Origin: Clostridia bacterium
Lineage (GTDB): Bacteria > Bacillota_E > SLMV01 > PUMD01
Direction of reading: 5' to 3'
Assembly (NCBI GenBank): GCA_003563755.1
Contig: PWUB01000355.1
Coordinates: forward strand, 1 to 47,482
DNA length: 47,482 nucleotides
Shown here: piece after piece, positions 24,349 through 33,523 of the stretch
Position numbering within the stretch: the stretch's first letter is position 1
How the letters are laid out: every line of letters starts with the position of its first letter
Notes under the pieces: model-generated
Databases searched by the model: none
Seen by the model: only the letters and a program-made list of their open reading frames with translations
Told to the model about the DNA's origin: nothing
Made by a program: the position numbers and the translations under genes

Positions 24349-24377
24349 ACGCTACCATGCATCAGTGCGGCTGTCAA
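24349..24377 (-). promoter_or_regulatory. promoter of the his operon
   Basis: On the minus strand a perfect -35 TTGACA (24372-24377) is 17 bases from TAGCGT (24349-24354, weak -10). The predicted start near 24342 falls in the palindrome at 24324-24342, so a bound repressor would block initiation. Confidence 0.6.
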
Positions 24378-24481
24378 CAGCACCGTGCACATGTCGGTGA
24401 ACTGATGAAGTGGGGGATAGGCTGCCTACGGTCCGTACGAAAGGAGGCCGAGTATTGTCAACCGACGTTGATCCAGGTGAT

Positions 24482-24802
24482 CTACTGTTCGGCTGGTCCG
24501 TCTTCCTCAGCCTGTCGAAGGCGCTCGATGGCCATCGAGTAACCCTCCGTGCCGTAGTTGAGAAAGCGCTTGATGCGGCTTATGGTGGCCGAACTCATGC
24601 CCGTCGCCTCGGCAACCTCCTCGTACTTCGCCCCGTCGTAAAGAAGCTCAGCGGCCCGGAACCTCTGGGCCATGGTCTTGATCTCCGTGACCGTACAGAG
24701 GTCCTGGAAGAACCGATGATACTCCTCGACGCTGCCGAGACCCATGATGGCCTCGAAAAGCCTGTCGATTTCCGTCGTACGCAGGCGACGGTCATACTGC
24801 AT
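24482..24802 (-). CDS. yerC: TrpR-like transcriptional regulator (YerC/YecD family), likely his repressor
   Basis: A 106-residue all-helical DNA-binding protein. The TrpR-type core is clear: FFQDLCTVTEIKTMAQRFRAAELLYDGAKYEEVAEATGMSSATISRIKRFLNYG, with the reading helix in GMSSATISRIKRFL. ATG 24802 is 10 bases after GGAGG; the upstream GTG lies only one base after it. It lies in the same direction, 184 bases before hisZ, whose promoter carries a palindrome. Regulation of his genes is inferred from position and from proposals for this family. The ligand (histidine or His-tRNA related) is unknown. Confidence 0.85.
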   Translation of the reverse strand: MQYDRRLRTTEIDRLFEAIMGLGSVEEYHRFFQDLCTVTEIKTMAQRFRAAELLYDGAKYEEVAEATGMSSATISRIKRFLNYGTEGYSMAIERLRQAEEDGPAEQ

Positions 24803-24846
24803 GGGACACACTCCTCCACGTGACGTGTGAGATCAGCACCCAACGG

Positions 24847-25521
24847 TCACCTTCGCGGCCGTAGGCGCCGCGCAAGCAATATTACCCGGGAAATATCCTC
24901 TCGCGGCAGTCGATACGGGTGTCTGCTGATAGCTTTCAAACCATACTTCTCCATCGCCGGCGCTCCTTCCTCCATCTCCGAGCCGACACCGGGACCCTTC
25001 CACCAGGCCGCCACACCCCCGTGGCGGATCAGCGGCGCGCAAAGGGCCGCCAGCCGGGAGATTGGAGCGAGGGCGCGGCTGAGGCAGACATCGAAGGGGA
25101 GAGGAGCACCCTGCCGAGTCGACAGTTCCTCGGCCCGGGCCCTGAGCACCCTGAGGTTATCGATTTTCAGGACCTCAACCACTCGCAGGAGAAATCCCAC
25201 CTTCCGCGAGGAGCTCTCCACGAGGGAGACCTCCCAGCCGGGAGCGACGACCGCGGCCACCACTCCCGGAAAGCCTCCTCCGGAGCCCACATCGACGGCC
25301 CGCACCCCCACGGAAGGGGTGACGGCGCGAACCCGCCCCAGGCCCAGGGCAGAATCAATCACGTGGCGTCTGATCAGTATCTCGGTGCTGTCATCGGCCA
25401 CCAGGTTGAGGCGTCGGTTATACCTCTGTATCTCCGATGCGTGTCGGGCGAGATGGTCCACCTGGGCGTCGGCGAGGCGCAGCCCCGCTTCCCGCAGGCA
25501 CCGCCTCATCTCGGCCCTCAC
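24847..25521 (-). CDS. rsmG: 16S rRNA (guanine-N7) methyltransferase RsmG (GidB)
   Basis: A 224-residue SAM-dependent enzyme that methylates G527 (E. coli numbering) of 16S rRNA. The SAM motif is [19 protein letters not shown] (about 72-90), with [21 protein letters not shown] and [13 protein letters not shown] downstream. The N-terminus has [27 protein letters not shown] start at 25521 overlaps the mnmG stop (GTGA). A Noc-site-like palindrome is inside its last codons. Confidence 0.96.
   Translation of the reverse strand: MRAEMRRCLREAGLRLADAQVDHLARHASEIQRYNRRLNLVADDSTEILIRRHVIDSALGLGRVRAVTPSVGVRAVDVGSGGGFPGVVAAVVAPGWEVSLVESSSRKVGFLLRVVEVLKIDNLRVLRARAEELSTRQGAPLPFDVCLSRALAPISRLAALCAPLIRHGGVAAWWKGPGVGSEMEEGAPAMEKYGLKAISRHPYRLPREDISRVILLARRLRPRR
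24881..24894. promoter_or_regulatory. candidate Noc-binding site
   Basis: ATTACCCGGGAAAT matches the Bacillus Noc-binding consensus ATTTCCCGGGAAAT at 13 of 14 positions (the T-to-A at position 4 breaks symmetry). It is inside rsmG, where it encodes DISRV. A noc gene lies 8 kb away. A single chance match is possible. Confidence 0.45.
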
Positions 25522-27431
25522 GATGAAGACATCCCGGAACCACGCCGCTTGATCCAGACCATGAGCACGGAGACGTCGGCGGGGGAGACCCCGGGAATCC
25601 GCATGGCCTGGCCCAGGGAGGTCGGCCTGACCCTCCTGAGCTTGTCCCTGCCTTCGGTGGAGATGCCCGGAATCTCATCATAGGAGATGTCCGGGGGAAT
25701 CGCGGTGTGCTCGGAGCGCCTGAAACGCTCGATCTGCTCCATCTGCTTCTGTATGTATCCCTCGTACTTGATGTCGATCTCCACCGCCGAGGTGACGACC
25801 GACGCCAGGTCCGGGCGGTCGTGGTCCACGGCCGACAGATCCCGGTAGAGGATCTCGGGCCTGCGCAGAAGCTCCGCCAGGCTCGCGGCATCGTGCAGGG
25901 GACTGGTGCCGAGGCTCTTGAGCCAGGCATTGACCTCCGCGTCTCCCCCGACGCGGCTGCTGCGCAGCCGCTCGATCTCCTCCTCTATGAGCTGGCGGCG
26001 CAGCTCGGCACGGTGGCGACGCGACTCGGAGACCAACCCCACCCGCCACCCGGCTTCCGTCAGGCGGAGATCGGCGTTATCCTGGCGCAGGATCAGGCGG
26101 TACTCCGCCCGGGAAGTCAGCATCCGGTACGGCTCATCCACGCCCCGGGTGACCAGGTCGTCCACCAGCACCCCGATGTAGGCCTGGGAGCGGTCAAACA
26201 CCAGGGACTCTCCTCCGCTCAGCCCGGCGGCGGCGTTGATCGCGGCCATCAGCCCCTGGGCGGCCGCCTCCTCGTAACCGGAGGTACCGTTGATCTGACC
26301 GGCACAGTAAAGACCTTCTACCTTCTTCGTCTCCAGGGTGGGTTTCAGCTCCGTGGGGTCCACGTAGTCGTATTCTATGGCATAGCCTGGCCTGACGATC
26401 TCCGCTTCCTCGAGGCCTGGTACGGTGCTCAGCATGGCGATCTGCACGTCCTCGGGCATGCTGGTCGACAGCCCCAAAACGTACATTTCGTCGTCATCCC
26501 GTCCCTCGGGTTCCAAGAAGATAGGGTGAGCATCCCGGTCGGGAAACCGCATCACCTTATCCTCGACGGACGGACAGTACCGGGGGCCCGTTCCCTCGAT
26601 GGTACCATCGTACAGGGGAGAGCGTTCGATGTTGTCGCGAATCACACGGTGGGTGGCGTCTGTGGTGCGCGAAAACCAACACGGCACCTGGTCCTGCTTG
26701 TCCTCGGGCAGCTCCCGGGTCGTGGGGTCGTTGATCTCGGACATGTACGAAAAAGCACGGGGCTCGGAATCGCCGTCCTGGCGCTGCATCCTGGAGAAAT
26801 CCACCGATCCGCGGTCCACCCGCGGTGGGGTTCCGGTCTTGAACCTCCCCATCCGAAGGCCGTGCCTCACCAGGTCGGCCGACAAGTCGCGGGCCGGCAT
26901 GAGTCCGTTCGGCCCGGAATCGTAGGCATAGCCCCCCGTTACCACCCGTCCGTTGAGATACACCCCGGTGGTGAGGATGACTGCCCGGGCACGGTAGCGG
27001 ATGCCCGTCTTGGTGGATACCCCGAGCACGCGCCCGTCCTCGACCAGGAGCCCATCGACCACGGCCTGTTTGACCCGCACGCCCGGCTCAGACATCAGCA
27101 CCCTGCGCATTCTCGCCGAGTACTCCCGCTTGTCAGCCTGGGCCCGCAGTGCGTACACCGCGGGACCCTTACCGGTATTGAGAGTGCGCATCTGCAGGTA
27201 GCACTCATCGATGGCATGGGCCATCTCACCGCCCAGGGCATCGATCTCGCGGACCAACTGGGCCTTGGCCGGGCCGCCGATGGAGGGGTTGCAGGGCATC
27301 GACGCTATACTGTCGAGATTCAGGGTGAGCACGAGGGTCTTCTTAGACAGCCGCGCTGCAGCCAGGGCCGCCTCGGTGCCGGCGTGTCCCGCTCCGACGA
27401 CGATCACATCGTAGTGTCCAGCACAGTACAT
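25518..27431 (-). CDS. mnmG: tRNA uridine-5-carboxymethylaminomethyl modification enzyme MnmG (GidA)
   Basis: A 637-residue FAD enzyme that works with MnmE to modify the wobble uridine of tRNAs. The dinucleotide fold is [21 protein letters not shown]. Further motifs are [54 protein letters not shown]-type segment ([11 protein letters not shown]) and [28 protein letters not shown]. The C-terminal helical domain ends with [39 protein letters not shown] 27431 follows GGGGGGAT. Full length. Confidence 0.97.
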   Translation of the reverse strand: MYCAGHYDVIVVGAGHAGTEAALAAARLSKKTLVLTLNLDSIASMPCNPSIGGPAKAQLVREIDALGGEMAHAIDECYLQMRTLNTGKGPAVYALRAQADKREYSARMRRVLMSEPGVRVKQAVVDGLLVEDGRVLGVSTKTGIRYRARAVILTTGVYLNGRVVTGGYAYDSGPNGLMPARDLSADLVRHGLRMGRFKTGTPPRVDRGSVDFSRMQRQDGDSEPRAFSYMSEINDPTTRELPEDKQDQVPCWFSRTTDATHRVIRDNIERSPLYDGTIEGTGPRYCPSVEDKVMRFPDRDAHPIFLEPEGRDDDEMYVLGLSTSMPEDVQIAMLSTVPGLEEAEIVRPGYAIEYDYVDPTELKPTLETKKVEGLYCAGQINGTSGYEEAAAQGLMAAINAAAGLSGGESLVFDRSQAYIGVLVDDLVTRGVDEPYRMLTSRAEYRLILRQDNADLRLTEAGWRVGLVSESRRHRAELRRQLIEEEIERLRSSRVGGDAEVNAWLKSLGTSPLHDAASLAELLRRPEILYRDLSAVDHDRPDLASVVTSAVEIDIKYEGYIQKQMEQIERFRRSEHTAIPPDISYDEIPGISTEGRDKLRRVRPTSLGQAMRIPGVSPADVSVLMVWIKRRGSGMSSS

Positions 27432-27506
27432 GACGTATCCCCCCCAACAGGGCCGCGGCTGCACAGAGCGCGCTCTGCCCCAAGCGCCACCCAGAAACTG
27501 GGATTC

Positions 27507-28943
27507 TCACTTGCCCACACAGAACCTTGAGAAAATGCGATCAATGAGGTCATCCGTAGCCGCCTCCCCGGTGATCGCCCCGAGGGCCTCCAGGCTCTCG
27601 CGCAGGTCCACACTCACCAGGTCCACGGGCATACCGGCCTCCAGGGCCTCGACCCCCCCGTCCATGGCCTCGCGGGCGCGCCGGAGGCATTCCTCGTGGC
27701 GCGCACTGCTCACCACCGCCCCCTCCACATCCAGGCCGGCATCTGCATCACCCAACACCGTCTCATTGATGCATTCTTCGAGGCACTCCAGGCCCTCCCG
27801 GGTCAGGGCGGACACCCTGATCACGGGGACCTGCGCTCCAACCAGTCCGTACACATCCTCCGTTGACACCGCCCGGACTCCGAGGTCAATCTTGTTGACC
27901 ACCGCGATGAGGCCTGCGGCCTCGCTCACTCCTGCCTCCCGCAGGGCTCCTCTGTCCTCCTCCGTGAGCGTCTCCGTGTCATCGAGGACCATCAGGATCA
28001 GCTCCGCCTCCCCAGCCGCCCGCCTGGCCCGTTGCACTCCGAGCTGCTCCGCCACATCCACGCCGGTCCTGAGCCCCGCGGTGTCCATCAACAGCAGGGG
28101 AATCCCCCGCACCACCACCGTCTCCTCGAGAACATCACGAGTGGTCCCGGGAAGCTCGGTAACGATGGCCCTCTCCCGCTGCAGCAGCGCGTTCAGGAGG
28201 GAGGACTTACCCACGTTGGGTCGTCCCAGTATGACCGTTCTGACCCCCTCGCGGAAGGGCCGACTCCGTGGGGCGGTGTCGATCAGCCGCTGTATCTGGG
28301 CGGACATCTTCCCCAGCCGCTCCCGGGTTTGTCTCCGGTCCTGCTCGTCTATGTCCATCTCCGGGTAGTCGAGGACGACCTCCAGATGCGCCATAACGTC
28401 GAGCAGTTCGCTTCTCACCTCCCGGATCAGGCGTCCCAGCTGGCCCTCGAGCTGGCCCAGGGCAAGGCGTGCCCCCGCACGCGACCGCGCCTCTATGACA
28501 TCCACCACGGCCTCAGCCTGGGTGAGGTCCATCCTGCCGTTTAAGAAGGCGCGCCGTGTGAACTCCCCGGGTTCAGCCATCCGCGCGCCCGCGCGCAAGA
28601 CGGCCCGGAGCACTCCGTCCACCGGCACCGGGCCCCCGTGACAGTTGAACTCCACGACATCCTCACCGGTGTAGGTGCGCGGTCCTTTCATCAGGATCAT
28701 GAGCACCTCGTCGGCCCGGATCTCCTCCGTCGGGTGGACAGCGTATCCATAGTGGACCGTGTGCGAGGGGAGATCTCTTACGCGCACGGACGAACCCTCC
28801 GGGGCGCGGAACACTCTGGTCGCTGCGTCCAGAGCCCCGGGACCGCTTACACGCACCACGGCGATGCCGCCCAGGCCGGGCGGGGTCGCCACTGCAGCGA
28901 TGGTATCAGTCTCTGGGTGAGAGTGTTGGCTGGTAGGCCTCAT
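27507..28943 (-). CDS. mnmE: tRNA modification GTPase MnmE (TrmE)
   Basis: A 478-residue MnmE. The N-terminal folate-binding domain begins DTIAAVATPPGLGGIAVVRVSG and has NCHGGPVPVDGVL and GEFTRRAFLNGRMDLTQAEAV. The inserted G domain has GRPNVGKSSLLNAL, GTTRDVLEE, DTAGLR and NKID. The C-terminal tip SRFCVGK holds the conserved Cys. ATG 28943 is favoured; GTG 28949 is only four bases after GGGGG. It pairs functionally with the adjacent mnmG. Confidence 0.97.
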   Translation of the reverse strand: MRPTSQHSHPETDTIAAVATPPGLGGIAVVRVSGPGALDAATRVFRAPEGSSVRVRDLPSHTVHYGYAVHPTEEIRADEVLMILMKGPRTYTGEDVVEFNCHGGPVPVDGVLRAVLRAGARMAEPGEFTRRAFLNGRMDLTQAEAVVDVIEARSRAGARLALGQLEGQLGRLIREVRSELLDVMAHLEVVLDYPEMDIDEQDRRQTRERLGKMSAQIQRLIDTAPRSRPFREGVRTVILGRPNVGKSSLLNALLQRERAIVTELPGTTRDVLEETVVVRGIPLLLMDTAGLRTGVDVAEQLGVQRARRAAGEAELILMVLDDTETLTEEDRGALREAGVSEAAGLIAVVNKIDLGVRAVSTEDVYGLVGAQVPVIRVSALTREGLECLEECINETVLGDADAGLDVEGAVVSSARHEECLRRAREAMDGGVEALEAGMPVDLVSVDLRESLEALGAITGEAATDDLIDRIFSRFCVGK

Positions 28944-28986
28944 GGTCACCTGTCCCCCTCAGTTGGGCACGAGACAAGGGGAGGAG

Positions 28987-29011
28987 AACGAAAACCCCGC
29001 CGACTCCGGGA
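28987..29011 (-). terminator. possible weak terminator after khpB
   Basis: In the 76-base gap on the minus strand, CCCG and CGGG arms followed by GTTTTCGTT resemble a weak intrinsic terminator. The stem is short, so partial read-through into mnmE is likely. Confidence 0.3.
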
Positions 29012-29019
29012 CAGGACCC

Positions 29020-29658
29020 TCAGGAGCTTTCCTTCCGTGAAGCGGGGGTGATGACAACACATCGCTGAGGATCCATGCCCTCACTCTCCGTGCTGACCTG
29101 GGGGTTGTCCTGAAGGGTGGTATGCACAATCTTCCTCTCGTGCGGCGGCATGGGATCAAGCCTGACGGGATACCCGTTGCGGATCGCCCGACGGGCCATC
29201 CGCTCGGCCAGGGCACCGACGTCCTTCCTCCTGCGAGTCCTGTAGTTGCCAGCATCCAACACGATGGAGCGCCGATCCGACATGGAGCCCCTTGAGGCAG
29301 CCACATTCACGAGGTACTGGAGGGCGTTGAGAGTCTCACCGTGCCTTCCGATTATCAGCCCCAGGCGTTCACCCTGGATGTCACAAAGGATGAACTGCTC
29401 GTCCTCGCTGAAGTCGACCTGTGCCCCGGGATCGATGTGCCCCAGCACCGTCTGCAGGTACTCTGCGGCGTAGTTGGCCTTGTTCCAATCGACCACCACC
29501 CGGACACTAGCCTCTCGCTGCCCGATAATGCCGAGCAGCCCCCTGGCTCCCTCGTCCAACACTTCGATTTTGACCTCATCCCGGGAAACCCTTAGTTCGG
29601 CGAGGGCGTTGCTGACAGCCTCATCCACGTCGCGTCCGTGCCTGATGATCTCGTTCAT
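29020..29658 (-). CDS. khpB: RNA-binding protein KhpB (Jag / SpoIIIJ-associated)
   Basis: A 212-residue three-domain protein. The Jag-N domain (DVDEAVSNALAELRVSRDEVKIEVLDEGARGLLGIIG) is followed by a KH domain with ERLGLIIGRHGETLNALQYLVNV and an R3H domain with ARRAIRNGYPVRLDPMPPHERKIVHTTL. It binds RNA and affects cell division and elongation in other Firmicutes. ATG 29658 overlaps nothing but begins one base past the yidC stop. Canonical position after yidC. Confidence 0.95.
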   Translation of the reverse strand: MNEIIRHGRDVDEAVSNALAELRVSRDEVKIEVLDEGARGLLGIIGQREASVRVVVDWNKANYAAEYLQTVLGHIDPGAQVDFSEDEQFILCDIQGERLGLIIGRHGETLNALQYLVNVAASRGSMSDRRSIVLDAGNYRTRRRKDVGALAERMARRAIRNGYPVRLDPMPPHERKIVHTTLQDNPQVSTESEGMDPQRCVVITPASRKESS

Positions 29659-29659
29659 C

Positions 29660-30310
29660 TCAACCGGCTTCTCCCTCCCGCTGTTCCTCGGCGGCCAATA
29701 CGTTGTTGACCAGGTACTGCTGCGCAACACCAAACAAGTTGGTGACCGTCCAGTATAGAGCGAGCCCCGAAGGAAACTGCGTGCTGATATAGCCGATAAA
29801 CAGCGGCATGCCGTATGTCATTAGGGCCTGGCTGCTCCCGGAGGATTCCGCCATGGCCGTGCTCATGCGGGTCTGAACGAAGGTTGCGACGGCGGCAAGA
29901 ACGGGCAGAATGTAGAGAGGATCGGGAAGGGCCAGGTTCTCCAACCACAAGAAACCCGCACCGGCAGCAAACTCAAACTCCCGCAGGGCCGTGAACATCG
30001 CGAATATTATCGGCATCTGGATGAGCATCGGAAGGCATCCCGCCGCGGGGTTGACGCCGTGCTCCTTCCACAGCTTGATGGTCTCTTCGTTGAGCTTCTG
30101 CTGGTCACCCTTGTACTTCTTCTTGAGCTTTTCCAACTCCGGATTGACCTGCTGCATCTTCGCCGTTGCCTTGGTCTGAGAGAAAGTGAGGGGTATCAGA
30201 ATCAGGCGCACCACCACGGTCACAAGGATGATGCCCACACCGTAGTTGCCTGCGAACTCACCAAAGAATTCTATCGCGCTGCTGACCAATCCCACTAATG
30301 CCTGCCACAT
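29660..30310 (-). CDS. yidC: membrane protein insertase YidC (OxaA/SpoIIIJ)
   Basis: A 216-residue insertase. Five membrane helices are visible, with the conserved groove Arg in ILVTVVVRLILIPLTF and the cytoplasmic coiled hairpin KMQQVNPELEKLKKKYKGDQQKLNEETIKLWKEHGVNPAAGCLPMLIQMPI. The later helices include MPLFIGYISTQFPSGLALYWTVTNL. There is no lipobox Cys at the N-terminus, unlike B. subtilis SpoIIIJ. ATG 30310 follows GGGGAG by six bases. Confidence 0.96.
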   Translation of the reverse strand: MWQALVGLVSSAIEFFGEFAGNYGVGIILVTVVVRLILIPLTFSQTKATAKMQQVNPELEKLKKKYKGDQQKLNEETIKLWKEHGVNPAAGCLPMLIQMPIIFAMFTALREFEFAAGAGFLWLENLALPDPLYILPVLAAVATFVQTRMSTAMAESSGSSQALMTYGMPLFIGYISTQFPSGLALYWTVTNLFGVAQQYLVNNVLAAEEQREGEAG

Positions 30311-30400
30311 CCTATACTCCCCGCCTCCCGATGAGGCCGCCGACTGCGCAACCCCCATTGATGCTTAACATTGGCCGTCAATGGCAAAAATAATCTCCCC

Positions 30401-30640
30401 TCAGGGAACGGGATCAAACCCCCGGGATCCCAGGGGATGACACCTGAGTACCCTGCGCACGGTGAGATAAGCACCGCGCATCGCTCCGTGACGCTGTACC
30501 GCCTGAACCGCGTACTCAGAACACGAGGGACGGAACCGGCATGTTCCCGGAGTCACAGGAGAGATGCTGCGCTGGTAGAATCGAAGACAGTACAGGATCA
30601 CCTTCCGCACCATGGACAACACCAGGCCCTCTCGTTTCAT
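30401..30640 (-). CDS. yidD: membrane protein insertion efficiency factor YidD
   Basis: A 79-residue YidD, a small peripheral membrane protein that helps YidC. The signature is CLRFYQRSISPVTPGTCRFRPSCSEYAVQAVQRHGAMRGAYLTVRRVLRCHPLGSRGFDPVP, essentially complete. The ATG at 30640 overlaps the rnpA stop (TGATG). A TTG one codon earlier is an alternative start. Confidence 0.95.
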   Translation of the reverse strand: MKREGLVLSMVRKVILYCLRFYQRSISPVTPGTCRFRPSCSEYAVQAVQRHGAMRGAYLTVRRVLRCHPLGSRGFDPVP

Positions 30641-31020
30641 CAAGTGCTTCTACACCCGCGCTGCAAAACCCTCCCCCACGTACAGCCGCAGGTCTCGATG
30701 AGATCGGCACGCCCCAGCAGTCCACCGAGCTCGTCCTGCAGCTCTGAAAACGAAGCATCCATCATACTGCGGCGCGCTATGAAGACCGCCTCGGCGCTGA
30801 CCCCCTCACCCGGCAGGGTTCTCACGGCCTCTCGCAGCCGACGCCGCAGGCGGTTGCGAACCACCGCACCGCCAAGCTTCTTCCCCGCTGCAAAGGCAGC
30901 ACGCATGCCGCCCTGGTCGCTTTCCAGGTAGTGAATCACCACATACCGACCGACCACGGTCCTTCCCTCATCGAAAATCCGAGAGAAGGCAGCGTCGCCG
31001 CTCAGCCGTTTCACCTGCAC
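30640..31020 (-). CDS. rnpA: ribonuclease P protein component
   Basis: A 126-residue RNase P protein that binds the catalytic RNA in tRNA 5' processing. The RNR motif is AVVRNRLRRRLREAVRTL (about 52-69), preceded by the aromatic region YVVIHYLES and KKLGG. N-terminus MQVKRLSGDAAFSRIFDEG. GTG start after GGGGGCGATGAG. It lies between rpmH and yidD. Confidence 0.95.
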   Translation of the reverse strand: MQVKRLSGDAAFSRIFDEGRTVVGRYVVIHYLESDQGGMRAAFAAGKKLGGAVVRNRLRRRLREAVRTLPGEGVSAEAVFIARRSMMDASFSELQDELGGLLGRADLIETCGCTWGRVLQRGCRST

Positions 31021-31044
31021 CTCATCGCCCCCTCCGCGGTGATC

Positions 31045-31182
31045 TCACTTGGACAGGCGCTTGCGCTTCTTAAGGCGTCTACGCTTGAGCACCCGACGCC
31101 CCGCCTTTGTTTTCATTCTCCTTCTGAATCCGTGCCTTCTCTTGGTCTTCTTCCGGCTCGGCTGATAGGTCCGCTTGACCAT
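31045..31182 (-). CDS. rpmH: 50S ribosomal protein L34
   Basis: A 45-residue, very basic L34. It reads [20 protein letters not shown], then [19 protein letters not shown] and ends RKRLSK. ATG 31182 follows GGGAGGG closely. The first gene of the rpmH-rnpA-yidD-yidC-khpB operon, driven by a consensus promoter about 150 bases upstream. Confidence 0.97.
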   Translation of the reverse strand: MVKRTYQPSRKKTKRRHGFRRRMKTKAGRRVLKRRRLKKRKRLSK

Positions 31183-31339
31183 GAAACACCCTCCCTCCGA
31201 GCGTGCATCCTCACAGACATCAACGGCAGCACTCGATCCGCCCCGACAAGGCCGATCTTACGTGCAATCATCGGGGGCGCTTCGACCGGAGCTGCCAGCA
31301 GTGACTAGCTAAGGATAGATAGCGGCTGCATGCATCGCA

Positions 31340-31368
31340 ATTATAGTTTCAAGGGTTCTGAGTGTCAA
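31340..31368 (-). promoter_or_regulatory. consensus promoter of the rpmH operon
   Basis: On the minus strand, TTGACA (31363-31368) is 17 bases from TATAAT (31340-31345): a fully consensus sigma-A promoter. Predicted start near 31333, giving a leader of about 150 bases before rpmH. Confidence 0.9.
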
Positions 31369-31627
31369 CTGAACCGGCAAAGCCCGTCCCCTGCTGGTAA
31401 GTGGAGAGAGCTCTTCAGGGTGCCTGGGCATCCAGTAAACTAGATTGCGTGACACCGTGACCTCCCTCGCCTGCCAATAGTGTATGTAACAGCACGATGT
31501 CACCATACCGCGGGATCCAGCTTCTGCGTACTCACGGGCCACCGAGGGGTACGTCTTCTGCGCCCCCTCGGCATGATTCGACTCCTTTTGTGGCCAATCA
31601 CTCTATCCAGCTACTTCGGTCCACAAA

Positions 31628-31679
31628 TAATCCACAGCCCTTCACGGGTTATCCACACTCTCGAGGGCTCTTATCCACA
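31628..31679 (+). promoter_or_regulatory. DnaA-box cluster upstream of dnaA
   Basis: Two exact boxes TTATCCACA (31649-31657, 31671-31679) and one with a single change (TAATCCACA, 31628-31636), all on the same strand. They probably serve both origin assembly and autoregulation of dnaA. Confidence 0.85.
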
Positions 31680-31790
31680 ACCTCTGTGGACATCTACACG
31701 CATCCAGATTGGATTTGCCGTACGGGCAGGGGAACGGCTCCTCGAGGCAGAAAACTTCCCAAGAGGAGCCAATAACGTACCTCTTTCGGG

Positions 31791-31819
31791 TTGTATGAGA
31801 ACCATGAACCAAATAACAT
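31791..31819 (+). promoter_or_regulatory. possible dnaA promoter
   Basis: TTGTAT (31791-31796), 17 bases, TAACAT (31814-31819). Match is moderate. A second candidate is TTGGTG near 31829 with TAGATT 16 bases on. I cannot choose by eye. Confidence 0.4.
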
Positions 31820-31927
31820 GGACACTACTTGGTGTTCCTTGCCGCAGAGATAGATTTCGGTTCACTGAAAGGCTGCTTCCTCCTTTCACAATGCCGGAGG
31901 TAACTACCAACATGGGGGAATAGACTG

Positions 31928-33319
31928 ATGGCACCTGAATTGGATGAAGTGTGGAACAGGACTCTCGACCGGGTGCGACGCGACATACTGAGGCCGAGCT
32001 TCGAGACCTGGCTCAAGTCTTCCCACGCCATACGCCTCGACAGGGGGAGTAATTGCCTCATCGTGGGTGTACCGCACGAATTCGCCAAGCACTGGGTTCA
32101 GGAAAACTATGCCCAGGCCCTCGAGAAGGCCCTTACGGAGGTGATGGGCAGTGATGTTTCCCTGAGCCTTGTCGTCTCGGAGGACGGTGAGACCGCCGCT
32201 AGTGCCGATACGGAATACACATCCATAGACATCTCCCCGGATAAGCGCAAGAAGCTCGGCCGTGACAGCCAGGACGCCGAGAGCATGACCAGGTCGGCAC
32301 TCAACTCCAAGTACACCTTTTCCAACTTCGTGGTGGGCAACAGCAACCGCCTGGCGCACGCTGCGTCGATGGCGGTGGCCGAGGCTCCCTCCCGGGCTTA
32401 CAATCCCCTCTTCATATACGGGGGAGTCGGGTTGGGAAAGACGCATCTCATGCAGGCGATCGCCCACCGAGTCCTGGAGGAGCGCTCTGCCACGAACGTG
32501 GTCTACGTTTCCACGGAGAGGTTCGCCAATGAACTCATCAATTCCATCCGTGATACCCAGACCGTTGGTTTTCGAAATCGCTACCGGAACGTCGAGGTCC
32601 TCCTCATCGACGACATACAGTTCCTCGCCGGAAAAGAGAGGACCCAGGAGGAATTCTTTCACACCTTCAACACCCTGTACGAGGCCAACCGCCAGATAGT
32701 CATCTCCAGTGATAGGCCTCCGAAGGAGATTCCCACCCTGGAAGAAAGACTGCGTTCCCGGTTCGAATGGGGTCTCATCTCCGACATTCAACCGCCCGAC
32801 CTGGAGACGCGCATCGCCATCCTGCGTAAGAACGCGGCCAGCGAGAACCTCAACGTTCCCGACGCCGTGCTCCGCTACATAGCTGAACACATAACATCGA
32901 ACATACGTGAGTTGGAGGGGGCCCTCATCAGGCTGGTGGCATTCTCCTCCCTCCACCAGCAGGCCATCGGCATGGAGCTGGCAGAAAAAGCCCTTCATGA
33001 TTTGATACCAAAGCAGATGGTAAAACCCCTGACCATAGACAGCATCATGGACACCGTTTCAGAGAGATACGACACATCGCTCTCCGAGATGAAGGGTAAG
33101 AGGCGGACGAGGGCCGTGGTCTTCCCGCGGCAGATCGCCATGTACCTGTGCCGCGAGCTGACCGATGCATCCCTTCCGCAGATAGGCACCGCGTTCGGAG
33201 GTCGGGATCACAGCACCGTGATCCACGCCTGCAGAAAGATCTCCGGGCAGATGCAAGAGGATGCCCAGCTCAAGGCCATGATCTCCGATATCATCCGACA
33301 GCTGCAAAGAGAGGGCTAG
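31928..33319 (+). CDS. dnaA: chromosomal replication initiator protein DnaA
   Basis: A 463-residue initiator ATPase. Domain I (about 1-80) begins [28 protein letters not shown] variable linker II (about 85-120) follows. The AAA+ domain III has Walker A GGVGLGKT (165-172), Walker [10 protein letters not shown] (225-233) and [24 protein letters not shown]. Domain IV ends with the box-reading motif [19 protein letters not shown] 31928 follows GGGGGA. It defines the origin together with flanking DnaA boxes. Confidence 0.99.
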   Translation: MAPELDEVWNRTLDRVRRDILRPSFETWLKSSHAIRLDRGSNCLIVGVPHEFAKHWVQENYAQALEKALTEVMGSDVSLSLVVSEDGETAASADTEYTSIDISPDKRKKLGRDSQDAESMTRSALNSKYTFSNFVVGNSNRLAHAASMAVAEAPSRAYNPLFIYGGVGLGKTHLMQAIAHRVLEERSATNVVYVSTERFANELINSIRDTQTVGFRNRYRNVEVLLIDDIQFLAGKERTQEEFFHTFNTLYEANRQIVISSDRPPKEIPTLEERLRSRFEWGLISDIQPPDLETRIAILRKNAASENLNVPDAVLRYIAEHITSNIRELEGALIRLVAFSSLHQQAIGMELAEKALHDLIPKQMVKPLTIDSIMDTVSERYDTSLSEMKGKRRTRAVVFPRQIAMYLCRELTDASLPQIGTAFGGRDHSTVIHACRKISGQMQEDAQLKAMISDIIRQLQREG

Positions 33320-33484
33320 CAGCTGCTTGTTGATAGATCTGGGTACAAGTCCGGTATAAGTTGTGGCTAGGTGGTGGATAACTCTCTCGGCAGTGTCACA
33401 TTGTGAGTAATGTGCATAATGAAGGAGGATCTACACACCCTTATCAACATCCGTCTCGATCCGACGGGAAGGAGCTCGAGAGGT

Positions 33485-33493
33485 TTATCCACA
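33485..33493 (+). promoter_or_regulatory. DnaA box next to the DnaA-trio
   Basis: Exact TTATCCACA. Followed by CAATTCACAG, which contains a weak second box, and then directly by the triplet array, the arrangement needed to load DnaA onto one strand. Confidence 0.9.
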
Positions 33494-33503
33494 CAATTCA
33501 CAG

Positions 33504-33523
33504 TACTACTACTACTACTACTA
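33504..33523 (+). repeat. DnaA-trio array
   Basis: Six perfect CTA triplets (33506-33523), preceded by a GTA, located 10 bases after a DnaA box. Read 3' to 5' on the complementary strand these are GAT units, the DnaA-trio consensus that engages DnaA on single-stranded DNA. An AT-rich segment follows. Confidence 0.85.

Larger units (their letters stand above)
31183..31927. other. left half of oriC (rpmH-dnaA intergenic region)
   Basis: 745 bases without a credible gene. It holds the divergent rpmH and dnaA promoters and a DnaA-box cluster: exact TTATCCACA at 31649-31657 and 31671-31679, plus a one-mismatch TAATCCACA at 31628-31636. Short reading frames here lack ribosome sites and resemble no family. 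With the dnaA-dnaN spacer it forms a bipartite origin as in Bacillus. Confidence 0.8.

Noticed and set aside
25707..27530. 607-codon open frame antisense to mnmG
   Set aside because: It mirrors mnmG codons, is rich in His/Gly/Gln, and lacks domains.
29573..29586. Second Noc-like site around CCCGGGAAA in khpB
   Set aside because: Only 10 of 14 positions match and the left arm is wrong.
31309..31542. 77-codon minus-strand frame in the origin region
   Set aside because: It overlaps the consensus rpmH promoter and has no ribosome site or homology.
31904..32998. Long open frame antisense to dnaA
   Set aside because: It lies opposite a certain dnaA gene, has no family resemblance, and arises from GC-rich codon bias.
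33504..33523. Triplet repeat as a simple microsatellite
   Set aside because: Its fixed position right after a DnaA box and before an AT-rich tract fits a DnaA-trio far better.
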